Origin: Gammaproteobacteria bacterium
GTDB taxonomy: Bacteria > Pseudomonadota > Gammaproteobacteria > Pseudomonadales > Azotimanducaceae
DNA length: 43,336 nt
Assembly (NCBI GenBank): GCA_028821125.1
Contig: JAPPHD010000134.1
Span: 1 to 43,336, forward strand
Reading direction: 5' to 3'
Shown: positions 1-8,276 of the stretch, one piece after another
Position numbering within the stretch: the first letter of the stretch is position 1
Layout: each line of letters opens with the position of its first letter
Notes under the pieces: model-generated
Seen by the model: the letters and a program-made list of their open reading frames with translations, nothing else
Told to the model about the DNA's origin: nothing
Databases searched by the model: none
Program-made: the position numbers and the translations under genes

Positions 1-265
1 CATCCAACCCTGTAACGAACCGCACAGTGGAGGTGTAGTATGAAACGTACCTCACAAGGGCGCGCCTTCTCCTGCGGCAACTCGCGGCCCGGCGGTCCAG
101 GCAAGGCTGGCACGAGGCATACCAGTCCCCGTTGGGCTTGCGGGCTGCTGGCCGGTTGCACCGATGCTGCGCGCAGCGTGGCGGCTTCTCGCGCAGGACG
201 GCAGGCGGGACGAAGCCCGGCGGGGCCTTGCCGCTCCACTGGGCGATGAGGGTTTCGAGGTCCAT
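1..265 (-). CDS. Partial gene at left edge: small cysteine/arginine-rich protein
   Basis: An open frame starts at ATG 265 and runs leftwards off the window without a stop, at least 88 codons. The start is well supported: AGGAG lies 7 bases upstream. The N-terminus reads MDLETLIAQWSGK and then becomes proline-rich. Residues about 38-63 carry C-x4-C, then C-x2-C after a gap, then another Cys, followed by a run of five arginines, so a small zinc-binding knuckle with a nucleic-acid-binding basic tail is plausible. Codons 1-71 have strong GC third positions like real genes here; the last 17 or so look less coding, so a frameshift or end near the edge is possible. I do not recognise the family. Confidence 0.5.
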   Translation of the reverse strand, partial: MDLETLIAQWSGKAPPGFVPPAVLREKPPRCAQHRCNRPAARKPNGDWYASCQPCLDRRAASCRRRRRALVRYVSYYTSTVRFVTGLD

Positions 266-914
266 GGTGATCTCCTGTTCAAACTCGCGACGCAGGAGTG
301 CGTCGGTGCCTGGCAGGCGGCACGCGCACGCAGGCCGGTCACCTCGCGCCAGCGAGGTCGCAGCAGCGCGGAGAACCCCCCGGTTGACCGGCCGAGTACG
401 CGTGGCACGCTGGGCCGGTATCCGACGGACGACCCGCGGTGGTTGACATCGCCGGCGCCGGCGGGTGCGGTGGGCCTGAGCGGAGGAAGGCGGTTCGGGG
501 ATGTGCGGGCGGGGACCGATGCGCTCCCGGCGGTCGGGCGGTTGCGGACATCGGGGTGGGCTGTGCAACGCGGCCGGGCGGCCCGGCGGTCGAATCACTT
601 CTTGGAGCGGTCGCCTCGATCTCACCGCCCGGAGGGCGGAAGCGATAGCGACCGAGACCCGTATGGGCGGAGACCGCTTGCGGGCTCCGGTCGGCGCAGC
701 CGACGAGGGCGCGGGCCGCCCGCCAGGCGGCATCGCCCACAATGGCCCCAAAATGCCGCTGGAGCCCCTGCGGGGCAACCTTGGGACCAACACCCCGGAT
801 CGCAAACTAATCCGCGCTGTGGCCGCCACGATGCGCGCCTGGGCACAGAACAGTTGGCGATCGCGCTGGCGATGGGTAAAGTCCAGGATCGGGAACGCGG
901 AATTAGATCGAGAG
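266..914. other. Gene-poor stretch with dense hairpins
   Basis: No frame here combines a credible start, a ribosome site and normal codon use. The long open frames are GC-rich artefacts full of Arg, Pro and Gly. The stretch holds the 5' leader of the left-edge gene (266-280) and a cluster of hairpins at 608-704, listed separately. No transposase remnant or tRNA was recognised. Confidence 0.5.
608..704. other. Nested hairpin cluster, possible structured RNA
   Basis: CGGTCGC at 608-614 pairs perfectly with GCGACCG at 648-654. Inside it CCGCCC at 625-630 pairs with GGGCGG at 634-639 around a GGA loop. Next to it GTCGGC at 690-695 pairs with GCCGAC at 699-704 around GCA, and the alternative GACCG 672-676 with CGGTC 688-692 competes for the same bases. 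Mutually exclusive helices in a gene-free stretch can mark a structured RNA, but GC-rich DNA yields such pairings by chance. No Rfam family was recognised. Confidence 0.25.
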
Positions 915-1103
915 ATGACAGAGCGTAGTAGCGAAAAGAGCGCTGAACGCCGCATTTATGTCGGGGCCAAAGGGCACAGATACGTGAAGGCGGAAGAGCT
1001 TCTGAGGGACCCGAACGTAAAGCGTCGCCTCGAAAGGGCGGACAAGCTGGCGAGCAGGCTCGGGTTGAAGGGACAGCCGAACGACGAGTCGACCGACACC
1101 TGA
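915..1103 (+). CDS. Small basic hypothetical protein (62 aa)
   Basis: The product is hydrophilic and charged, MTERSSEKSAERR at the start, followed by a helical Lys/Arg/Glu-rich body with the phrase YVGAKGHRYVKAEELL. It has no signal peptide or membrane segment. The stop is separated by one base from the ATG of the next gene (TGA-G-ATG), so the two are probably translationally coupled. The start is chosen as the first ATG before the coding-looking part; upstream residues in the same frame look like non-coding DNA. Only a weak purine-rich stretch precedes it. Codon use is less GC-biased than the housekeeping genes, consistent with acquisition. Function unknown. Confidence 0.55.
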   Translation: MTERSSEKSAERRIYVGAKGHRYVKAEELLRDPNVKRRLERADKLASRLGLKGQPNDESTDT

Positions 1104-1104
1104 G

Positions 1105-1812
1105 ATGGGGCTTGGAGACATAGTCGCGCTGGCGTTGGGCGGATACGCGTTCGTCGCAACGCTGCTGCTGACGAGGGACCGGATGGTGCGATGGGACGGC
1201 TACGAGATGCTCTTCGTATGCGGCGTAGCCGGGGTGATGCTGTTGATCTTCACGTATCCGATGGCGATCTTCGCCCGCGAGGCGGTCGATTCCTGGCCTG
1301 GGAATATCGGTGTGTTGACGGTGGCAGGTGTCCTGGGGATCCCGGTTGGCGCCATGCTGGCGTTCGTAGGCAACAACCTCCCGGGGATGGAACAGCGGAG
1401 GCTGCGACGATTGCGCACGTTGGCCGAGTCGAACTCGGATTTGATCGAGGTCCTGCTCGATGACGCCATGCAGGGCGACTGGTACGTCGAGTTGGCGCTT
1501 GAGACCGGGAAGTGCTACGTGGGGTTGCCGGTACGAACCGCGTACGCGACATCCTCGGAGGCCGCAGACGTCGAACTCATTCCGTTGTTCAGCGGCGACC
1601 GGACGGGCGAGACTCGAGAGCTTCGCCTCACGCGCTACTACGGCGATGACATTCGCCGGCTGGTGGACGATTCCTCAGGTCCTCGGGCAGGGCTGTCGCC
1701 ACGCGACTTCAGGGTCGTCATCCCGTTGCGTCAGGTGGTTGCGGCCAGGCTTTTCGATCCCGATGTGTACGACGAGATGAACCCCCCGGGGGCGCAGACT
1801 GAGGCTGGTTGA
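1105..1812 (+). CDS. Membrane protein, three N-terminal helices plus cytoplasmic domain
   Basis: The 235-residue product has hydrophobic segments at about 4-21, 34-57 and 68-92, then a soluble domain of some 145 residues. That domain contains WYVELALETGKCYVG, an ELIPLFSGDR stretch and near the end DFRVVIPL followed by LFDPDVYDEM. From memory this resembles a widespread uncharacterised family of membrane-anchored proteins with a beta-rich tail of the pattern V-L-x-x-GK-x-YVG, L-x-P-L-x-SG-R and F-x-VVIPL; I cannot confirm this without a search. It is coupled to the 62-residue gene just upstream. No catalytic residues stand out. The pair may be a small accessory unit, but no role can be assigned. 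Confidence 0.7.
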   Translation: MGLGDIVALALGGYAFVATLLLTRDRMVRWDGYEMLFVCGVAGVMLLIFTYPMAIFAREAVDSWPGNIGVLTVAGVLGIPVGAMLAFVGNNLPGMEQRRLRRLRTLAESNSDLIEVLLDDAMQGDWYVELALETGKCYVGLPVRTAYATSSEAADVELIPLFSGDRTGETRELRLTRYYGDDIRRLVDDSSGPRAGLSPRDFRVVIPLRQVVAARLFDPDVYDEMNPPGAQTEAG

Positions 1813-2318
1813 CTCACCCTCCGGTACGTGGCGTGGCCGACATTCGCGATCAACATGAAAGAGCCATCAGGGGCTAAGGGCGTCAGGGCGACCAGGGCGC
1901 CTCAGGCGGCGGCACTACTACGCGGAACCGGACGGTGCCGGTTTGTTGGCCAGCAGAGTTGAGATTTGTCGTAAGTCGTTTGATTTATAAGTGATTTATG
2001 GATGCGGGTTCGCTGCCATGGAAAAAGTCTTCAAATTATTGTTTTTAATGAATATTTTTTTCAACGGATTTTTAACAGTTCCTTCGATTCGGCTCCGAGA
2101 GCAGGTGTACGGTACGTGCATCCGGCACGCCAAGCGGACGCGTTGTCGTGAAATTCGAGGGCGCAGGGGTGCTTTAAAGGTGCCGGATGCACGCACCGCA
2201 CACCTACTCTCTCCCAGCGGGTTTCTGTTCCTTGCGCGTCAGCGTCCCGGCGCGCCGGGTTGGGAACTTTCATGGATATCCAACAGCTTCGCAACCCGGT
2301 CATTGTACTCCCCCGGTC
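1813..2318. other. AT-rich intergenic stretch
   Basis: About 500 bases between the end of the membrane protein gene and the end of the convergent glycine-zipper gene. The part 1965-2090 is clearly AT-rich against the local background, and an inverted repeat lies at 2115-2193. A 114-codon open frame at 1991-2335 changes composition halfway and has no homology I recognise, so it is not called. Confidence 0.5.
2115..2193. repeat. 14-base inverted repeat, 51-base spacer
   Basis: CGTGCATCCGGCAC at 2115-2128 is the perfect reverse complement of 2180-2193. The arms flank 51 bases. The arrangement could form a long stem-loop at the end of the two convergent transcripts, or be a REP-like or miniature-element remnant. 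No third copy was noticed elsewhere in the window. Confidence 0.6.
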
Positions 2319-2846
2319 TCAGCCGACGGGAGTGATGCGCACCCGCACTCGCACGGTATCGCCCGGATTCCGCTGCATGCGCGTTCTGTAGGTCGTCCCG
2401 CCGTACTCGTAGGTTACGTCATAGCCCCTGAACCGCTCCTCGCGCCGGGTCTGCTCGACCATGTGGCAGCGCCGCTGAGTGTGGTAGGACACGCGGCCGT
2501 GGGCGTGATTGCGGCGCGCGATGTCCGCCCCGATGCTGCCGCCGAGCAGCGCGCCGACCACAACGCCCACCTGCTTGTTGCGTTTCTTGTGGCCCACAGC
2601 ATTGCCGAGCGCACCGCCGATGATGGCACCGAGAATGGGCGGGGTCGCCGAACCGCGCCCGTTGCCGTAGGCGACCCTTTCGTTGCGGCATTCCTCGTAG
2701 GGCTCCACGAGCGTGACGGTTTCATAGACCGGAGTGACATCGGTTACCGTCGCCCAGTCGTACTCCGTTCCAGCCAGGCCGTAGGCGGGCAGGAGCAGCA
2801 GGCTCGCCGCAATGCCGCCAAACGCTGTGTGCTTGAGGTTGAGCAT
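2319..2846 (-). CDS. Glycine-zipper envelope protein (17 kDa antigen/SlyB-like)
   Basis: The 175-residue product starts with a cleavable signal (MLNLKHTAFGG then a hydrophobic run ending PAYGLAG). There is no lipobox Cys, so it is probably periplasmic or outer-membrane associated rather than a lipoprotein. Residues about 70-110 hold the glycine-zipper 2TM pattern, ILGAIIGGALGNAVG and VVVGALLGGSIGADIA, as in the Rickettsia 17 kDa surface antigen family. The C-terminal part ends in an Arg-rich beta-like segment, VRVRVRITPVG. Such proteins are thought to pack against or insert into the outer membrane and affect envelope integrity. AGGAG lies 8 bases before the ATG. It is the last gene of the long minus-strand block. 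Confidence 0.85.
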   Translation of the reverse strand: MLNLKHTAFGGIAASLLLLPAYGLAGTEYDWATVTDVTPVYETVTLVEPYEECRNERVAYGNGRGSATPPILGAIIGGALGNAVGHKKRNKQVGVVVGALLGGSIGADIARRNHAHGRVSYHTQRRCHMVEQTRREERFRGYDVTYEYGGTTYRTRMQRNPGDTVRVRVRITPVG

Positions 2847-2929
2847 GTCGATATCTCCTCGCTGGTCTGTAGCGGCACGTTAGCCCTGTTTTCCTGAACG
2901 CAATCTGAACGCGGGAACGACATGGACTC

Positions 2930-3820
2930 CTATCGGCCATCGGGCGGACCGGCCTGCGTGCTGGCCCGGGCGGAACTCACCCGATGCTGACGGTCGAGGA
3001 CGAGGTGCCAGTCGGCCCGGTCGGGAAACCGGGACTTGAGCCACAGCGTAAGCCGCTCGTAGTGGGCCAGGAAGCGGTCCAGTTCCATCTCCGACATGCG
3101 GCGGGCCGCGGGCAACCGGTTTTCCTGATCCCTGCGCCAGCGCCTCACAGAATCCATGTCCGGCACGTCGAGATAGATCCACCAGTCCACCAGCGCCCAG
3201 AGCCGCGCGTACCGCCGGCAGGCATCGTTGACATGTGTCCGCCACTCCGCCTCGGGGTCCTCACTGGCTTCCAGTTCATTGACGGGCGAGCGGAGCAGCG
3301 TTGCGGGCTGTGGCGTCACTCCCAGGCACCAGCCCTCGAAGACGACGTTTCGAATGTCCCGCACCGCCATCCAGGACGCTTCGGGCGCCCGGTCGTCGCG
3401 GCCCTTGTCGAAACGCGGAACCCGGGTCGGGGCTCCGGCCGCCAGGCTTTCGATGGTGCTCCGCGCCAGATCGGCGTCGTGGGTACCGGGTACGCCGCGG
3501 GTGGCCAGCAGCGGATGCACGGTGTTCGCAAGGCGCGTCCGGTCAGCGCGCGTCAGATAGAAATCATCCAGGGAACAGGCAACGGTCTTTCTTCCCGCCA
3601 CCTCCATCGCCCTGGCCAACAGGGCCGCCAGGGTGGACTTGCCCGAACCCTGGCCGCCGCAGATGCCGATCACCCGCCGGGAGCCCAGGGCCAGCGCCCC
3701 GATGGCCGCCACAGCGCGCCAGTCGTCGGGTGCGTCGCGCGGTAATCCGCGACGCAACGCCTCGAACCGGCGCGCGTTGACGTCCGGTGCGAGGCATGCG
3801 CGCAGGTCGATCAATGTCAC
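2930..3820 (-). CDS. P-loop kinase, Tda10/D-glycerate 3-kinase-like
   Basis: The Walker A motif GGQGSGKST sits at residues 55-63, followed by the LDDFYLTRADR segment typical of the pantothenate-kinase/uridine-kinase-like fold. Next come NVVFEGWCLG and a C-terminal stretch with WRRDQE and DRFLAHYERLT, which match the COG4240 (Tda10, plant glycerate 3-kinase) group. The likely reaction is ATP-dependent phosphorylation of D-glycerate to 3-phosphoglycerate, but substrate is not proven for bacterial members. The start is taken as GTG 3820: no in-frame ATG exists between it and the dinG stop 37 bases upstream, and it gives the expected length of 296 residues. It probably shares a transcript with dinG. 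Confidence 0.8.
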   Translation of the reverse strand: MTLIDLRACLAPDVNARRFEALRRGLPRDAPDDWRAVAAIGALALGSRRVIGICGGQGSGKSTLAALLARAMEVAGRKTVACSLDDFYLTRADRTRLANTVHPLLATRGVPGTHDADLARSTIESLAAGAPTRVPRFDKGRDDRAPEASWMAVRDIRNVVFEGWCLGVTPQPATLLRSPVNELEASEDPEAEWRTHVNDACRRYARLWALVDWWIYLDVPDMDSVRRWRRDQENRLPAARRMSEMELDRFLAHYERLTLWLKSRFPDRADWHLVLDRQHRVSSARASTQAGPPDGR

Positions 3821-3857
3821 GGTCGCAGGCTCATTCCGGCACCGCCCCGCCCTGCGG

Positions 3858-5930
3858 TCAGGAAAGCTCCAGCCGATAGGGGGGCAGGGAATCGAGCAGG
3901 GCGCGCCCGTAGCGGCGCGTGACAAGCCGCCTGTCAAGAATGGTGATGCGGCCGTGGTCGTTCTCGTGGCGGATGAGGCGCCCGCAGGCCTGCACCAGCC
4001 GCATGGCCGCATCGGGGACGGAGACTTCCAGAAAGGCGTTGCGCCCCTGTTCCTCCACCCATTCCGTAATGGCCTCGTCGACGGGATCGTCGGGCACCGC
4101 GAACGGCAGCTTGGCGAGCACCACGTGCCGGCAGTAGTCGTCCGGCAGATCGACGCCTTCGGCAAAACTCGCGAGGCCCAGCAGATAGCTGGGTTTGCCG
4201 CCGTCGATGCGCGCCCGATGGCGCTCGAGCATTCTCTGTTTGGACCGTTCGCCCTGGATCTGCAACGTATCTTCCAGTTCGGCCGGCAACACCACCTTGA
4301 CATCGTTGAGTTGCCGCCAGGAGGTGAACAGCACCAGGGCGCTTTGCGCGCCGGCCAGAAGCTCCGGCAGCAGTTGTGCGATCTCGGCGGTATGCGCCAC
4401 CCTGTCGCGGGGATCCGAGCGCATTGCCGGCACGCGCAGAACGGCGACGTTCGGAAAGTCGAACGGGCTCGGAATCCTCCTGCCTTCCACATCATCGATA
4501 CCCGCCCGTTCGAGGAAGCGGTCGAAGCGGCCGACGGCCGTCAGGGTGGCGGAGGTGGCCACGGCGGCGAAGCACCGCGACCAGAGGTGGTCTTCGAGCA
4601 GCCGGCCAGGCTCGATCGGCGCGCTGACCAGTTCGGTGTCCTGGTCGGTTCGATTGACCCAGCGGGCAAAACGGGCCCCATCGCCGGCACCGGGACGGGC
4701 TCCCGCGTAGTCGTCCAGCAGTGCGGCCACGGCCGAGCCCCGGGCTTCCAGCGGACCCACCACGGGCAGCCAGTCCTCCGCCTCGATCGCGCGCTGCCAG
4801 GCCAGTTCACCGTCGGCGGCCTGGCCAAGCTTCTCGTGCACCGCGGAAACCGACAGGCCCAATGCCGCGACCGGTACGCCGGCCGCCTCCGCCGCACCGG
4901 CAACGGCATCGCCGACCTCGCCGAGCCGGAAACGGCAGGTGTGCTGGCCGTTGCGGCGCTCGGTGAATTCCAGTTCGGCCAGACGATCGCCGAGCTCGCG
5001 CATCGCGGCCTTCACGGCCTCGCTTTCGCCGGGGATTCGCATCGCCAGCGCCTCGAGTTCGGGCGGGCGGGCAAACCGCTGGGTGAGGCTGGCAACCACG
5101 GTGTTGACCCGGTCCGCCCAGTCGGCCGTGCCGCCGATCGAGGCCCGTGTCGCAAAATGCTGCTGCGTCTTGGCGGGCAGGTGGTGGGCCTCGTCAATGA
5201 TGAAGATGCACTCCTCGGGTTCCGGCAGGATGTAACCGCCGCCCAGATTGAGATCGGCGAGCAACAGGTCCTGGTTGGCGACGATCACCCGCACCCCGTC
5301 GAGCCCGTTGCGCGCCTTGAAGAACGGGCAGGTCAGGAAAAACGTGCAGCGGTTGTTCGTGCAGCCGCGATGGTCGGTGGTTACCTGGCGCCAGGCGGCG
5401 GCATCGATTCCCCTGGGCCAGGTGTCGAGTTCGCCGTCCCACTTGCCGGCCGAGAAGGCTTCCACGAGTTCCTCATGGATTGCCGCATGGTCCTGCGTAT
5501 CCTCTCCGCCGTTTTCCAGGGCCGGATGGTTCGCGGTGCGGTTCAGGCGTTCGTCCAGGCGCTTCAGGCAAACGTAGCGGCCCCGGCCCTTGGCAAGCGC
5601 GAAGTCGAAGTCGAGGCCGGCCGCTTCGGCGAGGTCCGGCAGGTCGCGCAGCACGATCTGTTCCTGCAGGGCGACGGTGGCGCTCGCGATGACGACGGTC
5701 TTTTCCAGCGCCTGGGCAACCGGAATGGCCGCCAGGCAGTAGGCGGCCGTCTTGCCGGTACCCGTGCCCGCCTCGATGGCGGCGATCCGAGGCGCCGGGC
5801 CGGTACAGACGCGCGCGATCGCGGCAATCATCTCCCGTTGACCGCGCCGGGGATCGAACCCGCGCGACTTGAGCCACTTGCGGTAGGCATCCTGGATGCG
5901 CGCCTTCAGCTTGTCGGTGAGAACGGCCAC
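3858..5930 (-). CDS. dinG: ATP-dependent DNA helicase DinG
   Basis: A superfamily 2 (XPD-like) helicase of 690 residues. Walker A EAGTGTGKT is at 53-61 and the DEAH box at 246-249. Four cysteines at about 121, 190, 195 and 201 have the spacing of the iron-sulphur cluster that defines this family. Later motifs include SATL, a nucleotide-binding LFTSWRQL segment and the closing QACGRLIRHENDHG (motif VI). It unwinds DNA 5' to 3', and resolves R-loops and replication-transcription conflicts. GTG 5930 is the only possible start, since an in-frame stop lies four codons upstream. It is 20 bases downstream of the cNMP-binding gene. No LexA box was seen near it. Confidence 0.95.
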   Translation of the reverse strand: MAVLTDKLKARIQDAYRKWLKSRGFDPRRGQREMIAAIARVCTGPAPRIAAIEAGTGTGKTAAYCLAAIPVAQALEKTVVIASATVALQEQIVLRDLPDLAEAAGLDFDFALAKGRGRYVCLKRLDERLNRTANHPALENGGEDTQDHAAIHEELVEAFSAGKWDGELDTWPRGIDAAAWRQVTTDHRGCTNNRCTFFLTCPFFKARNGLDGVRVIVANQDLLLADLNLGGGYILPEPEECIFIIDEAHHLPAKTQQHFATRASIGGTADWADRVNTVVASLTQRFARPPELEALAMRIPGESEAVKAAMRELGDRLAELEFTERRNGQHTCRFRLGEVGDAVAGAAEAAGVPVAALGLSVSAVHEKLGQAADGELAWQRAIEAEDWLPVVGPLEARGSAVAALLDDYAGARPGAGDGARFARWVNRTDQDTELVSAPIEPGRLLEDHLWSRCFAAVATSATLTAVGRFDRFLERAGIDDVEGRRIPSPFDFPNVAVLRVPAMRSDPRDRVAHTAEIAQLLPELLAGAQSALVLFTSWRQLNDVKVVLPAELEDTLQIQGERSKQRMLERHRARIDGGKPSYLLGLASFAEGVDLPDDYCRHVVLAKLPFAVPDDPVDEAITEWVEEQGRNAFLEVSVPDAAMRLVQACGRLIRHENDHGRITILDRRLVTRRYGRALLDSLPPYRLELS

Positions 5931-5950
5931 GGCGGCACAAGCTTACACGG

Positions 5951-6835
5951 TCAATCCACCGGCCGGGCATCGAACCCCTTCTGGGTGAGAATGAAGGTGG
6001 CCAGTGCCCTCTGCCGCAGTTCGCCGCCGACGATATGGTAGCGCCGGCCCGGATCGAGAGAGGGAATCGTCTCGCGCAACCGGGCCAGTGCGCCTGCTTC
6101 CCCGACGTCGATGCATTCACCCTCGCCGGGGCTTTCGACGAACCGCACCAGGTTGTCGACCAGAAGCGTCATGAAGCGGTCCTTCGGCAGACGAAGTATC
6201 GAACCCGGCCGGGTTGCGGTAACGGTGGCGTTGCGCCGGCCATCGAGCAGCAGCGCGTCCTCGCCGAAGAAGTCGCCCGGGCCCAGGTGGGCGAGCGTCC
6301 GTCCCCGCCGCCGCACGGCCGCGTGGCCCGATTTCAGGACGAAAAAGTCATGCGCGGCGCTCCCTTCCACCACGAGCCGCTCGCCCTCCTCGAAAGACCG
6401 TTCGGCCAGCGCGCTCAGCAACTGTTGCCAGATACCCGCGTCAAGACGCTGCAGCAGGGGCGAGCCCATGAAGCGTCGTTCCCAGTCCGCGATGCCCGTG
6501 GCTCCCGGGTTCGACTGCGCCGCGCCGAGCAGGAAGGCGATGGGCGCGGTATCCACGTGCAGCAGGCGCACCGGGCTTCGGGAAAACATGGCGTCGCACC
6601 CGGGGTACAGCGGCAGCCGGGCTTCCGGCGATTTCGGCCTGATATCGCGTTGCGGCGGAAACAGGCGGACGGTTCCCTGAACCAGGTAGTAGCGCCCCCG
6701 CAGGCGGCGGCCCGGACGCAGCAGCCAGCGTTGCGCGGGGACCTTGACCAGTTGCGCATGCCGGGCGGCCGTCGCCAGTTCGGTGGGACTCATGGCCTGG
6801 AACGGATCGAACCGTTTAAGCGTATCCGCGAGCAT
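5951..6835 (-). CDS. Cyclic-nucleotide-binding protein with degenerate rhodanese tail
   Basis: The 294-residue product has an N-terminal region resembling a worn cNMP-binding fold (about 10-105) and a clearer cNMP-binding domain at about 125-235 with FEEGERLVVEGSAAHDFFVLKSG and PGDFFGEDALLL. No helix-turn-helix follows. The last 55 residues look like a shortened rhodanese domain (FILTQKGFD near the end), but the catalytic Cys loop is replaced by IVGGELRQ, so sulphurtransferase activity is not expected. Related gammaproteobacterial proteins join cNMP domains to rhodanese. Ligand unknown; a role as a cytoplasmic sensor is inference. It lies 62 bases after purD and 20 before dinG. Confidence 0.75.
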   Translation of the reverse strand: MLADTLKRFDPFQAMSPTELATAARHAQLVKVPAQRWLLRPGRRLRGRYYLVQGTVRLFPPQRDIRPKSPEARLPLYPGCDAMFSRSPVRLLHVDTAPIAFLLGAAQSNPGATGIADWERRFMGSPLLQRLDAGIWQQLLSALAERSFEEGERLVVEGSAAHDFFVLKSGHAAVRRRGRTLAHLGPGDFFGEDALLLDGRRNATVTATRPGSILRLPKDRFMTLLVDNLVRFVESPGEGECIDVGEAGALARLRETIPSLDPGRRYHIVGGELRQRALATFILTQKGFDARPVD

Positions 6836-6897
6836 GCGGTAATGATGCGCGCGTTGTCGTTCCCCCGGTAGGCGTTATCGGCGCGACGGCCTGTGCG

Positions 6898-8190
6898 TCA
6901 TTCGCCCCGCTCCCGCGCCACCGCCCGGTATCCGATGTCGGTGCGATGGAAGGCGCCGTCCCAGTCGATGCGGGCCACACCCCGATACGCCCTCTGCTGT
7001 GCCCCGGTGACGTCCTCCCCAAGCGCGACGACACACAGGACGCGCCCGCCGCTGGTGACCACGCCCGGGCCCTGGACCCGGGTGCCTGCATGGAAAGCCT
7101 TGATGTCGCCGTCGCCGGCCAGTTTTTCCAGCCCCGTTATGGCCGCCCCCCTGGCATAGCTGCCCGGGTATCCGCCAGCGGCCATGACCACGCCGAGCGC
7201 CGCCCGCGTATCCCAATTGAGCGCTCTCCCTTCCAGGCCGCCCGCCAGCGCGGCCATGCACAATTCGGGAAGATCGGAGCGCAGGCGCATCAACACCGGC
7301 TGGGCTTCCGGGTCGCCGAAACGGCAGTTGAACTCGATCACCCGGGGTGCGCCATCCGGGGCGATCATGAGGCCCGCGTACAGGAATCCCACGTAGGGCG
7401 CGCCATCGGCGGCCATGCCGGCCATGGTGGGCTCGATGATCTCCTGGACAATCCGGCGGTGCACCGCTCCGGTGACCACGGGCGCCGGAGAGTACGCGCC
7501 CATGCCGCCGGTGTTCGGGCCGTTGTCGCCGTCATGGGCGGCCTTGTGATCCTGGGAGCTGGCGAAGGGCAGCGCGGTGCGTCCGTCGCAGAGGCAGATA
7601 AAGCTCGCCTCCTCCCCCTCCAGGAATTCCTCGACGACCACGCGCTCGCCCGCGCTGCCGAAGGCGTTTCCGGAGAGCATGGCATCGAGGGCGGCAAAGG
7701 CTTCTTTCTCGGTACTCGCGACGATGACCCCCTTGCCCGCGGCAAGCCCGTCCGCCTTGATGACGATCGGAACCCGTCGCGCCTTCACGTATGCCCGGGC
7801 GGCCGGCAGGTCGCCGAAGGTTTCCGATGCGGCCGTCGGGATGCCGTGCCGCTGCATGAATTCCTTGGCAAAGGCTTTCGATCCTTCCAGCCGGGCTGCC
7901 GCCGAACTCGGGCCGAAGCAGCCCAGGCCGCGTGCAGCGAAGAACTCGACGATGCCGTCCACCAGAGGCGCCTCCGGCCCCACGATGGTGAGCGCAACGT
8001 CCTTCTTTGCGGCAAAATCGGCCAGCGCCTCGAAGTCGTCCACGCCAATATCGACGTTCTCGACGCCCGGCTCCGCCGCGGTGCCCGCGTTGCCCGGCGC
8101 GACGTAGACGTTGCTCACCCGCGGGCTCAACGCCGACTTCCAGGCCAGCGCATGCTCCCGTCCTCCGGATCCCACCACCAGTACTTTCAT
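6898..8190 (-). CDS. purD: Phosphoribosylamine-glycine ligase (GAR synthetase)
   Basis: The second step of de novo purine synthesis: 5-phosphoribosylamine + glycine + ATP gives GAR. The 430-residue length is standard. The N-terminus MKVLVVGSGGREHALAW is the family signature, followed by VGPEAPLVDGIVEFF, the ATP-grasp segment with KADGLAAGKGV, and the FNCRFGDPEAQP motif that binds magnesium and phosphate. The start ATG is separated from purH by 86 unusually AT-rich bases, which could hold its own promoter, although a purHD transcript is typical. No PurR-type operator was recognised. Confidence 0.97.
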   Translation of the reverse strand: MKVLVVGSGGREHALAWKSALSPRVSNVYVAPGNAGTAAEPGVENVDIGVDDFEALADFAAKKDVALTIVGPEAPLVDGIVEFFAARGLGCFGPSSAAARLEGSKAFAKEFMQRHGIPTAASETFGDLPAARAYVKARRVPIVIKADGLAAGKGVIVASTEKEAFAALDAMLSGNAFGSAGERVVVEEFLEGEEASFICLCDGRTALPFASSQDHKAAHDGDNGPNTGGMGAYSPAPVVTGAVHRRIVQEIIEPTMAGMAADGAPYVGFLYAGLMIAPDGAPRVIEFNCRFGDPEAQPVLMRLRSDLPELCMAALAGGLEGRALNWDTRAALGVVMAAGGYPGSYARGAAITGLEKLAGDGDIKAFHAGTRVQGPGVVTSGGRVLCVVALGEDVTGAQQRAYRGVARIDWDGAFHRTDIGYRAVARERGE

Positions 8191-8276
8191 GAAGAAAAAT
8201 GTAATCCTTTGATTTGAAATGAAAAAATTATCAACGTGATATCGCCGGTCTCAACAACGAGTTCGCATACGGCGCC

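Noticed and set aside
540-620. tRNA-like T-arm (GGTCGAATC)
   Set aside because: No matching acceptor stem, anticodon arm or TTCGA loop could be assembled around it.
164-928. Plus-strand open frame of 254 codons
   Set aside because: Arg/Gly/Pro-rich with no coding bias, and runs against the better-supported left-edge gene.
1991-2335. Plus-strand open frame of 114 codons in the AT-rich gap
   Set aside because: Composition switches from hydrophobic AT-rich to Arg-rich halfway, no ribosome site, covers an inverted repeat and runs into the convergent gene.
3633-6041. Plus-strand open frame of 802 codons
   Set aside because: Lies over dinG and the kinase gene on the opposite strand; both have full motif sets, and the plus frame lacks a ribosome site and any family pattern.
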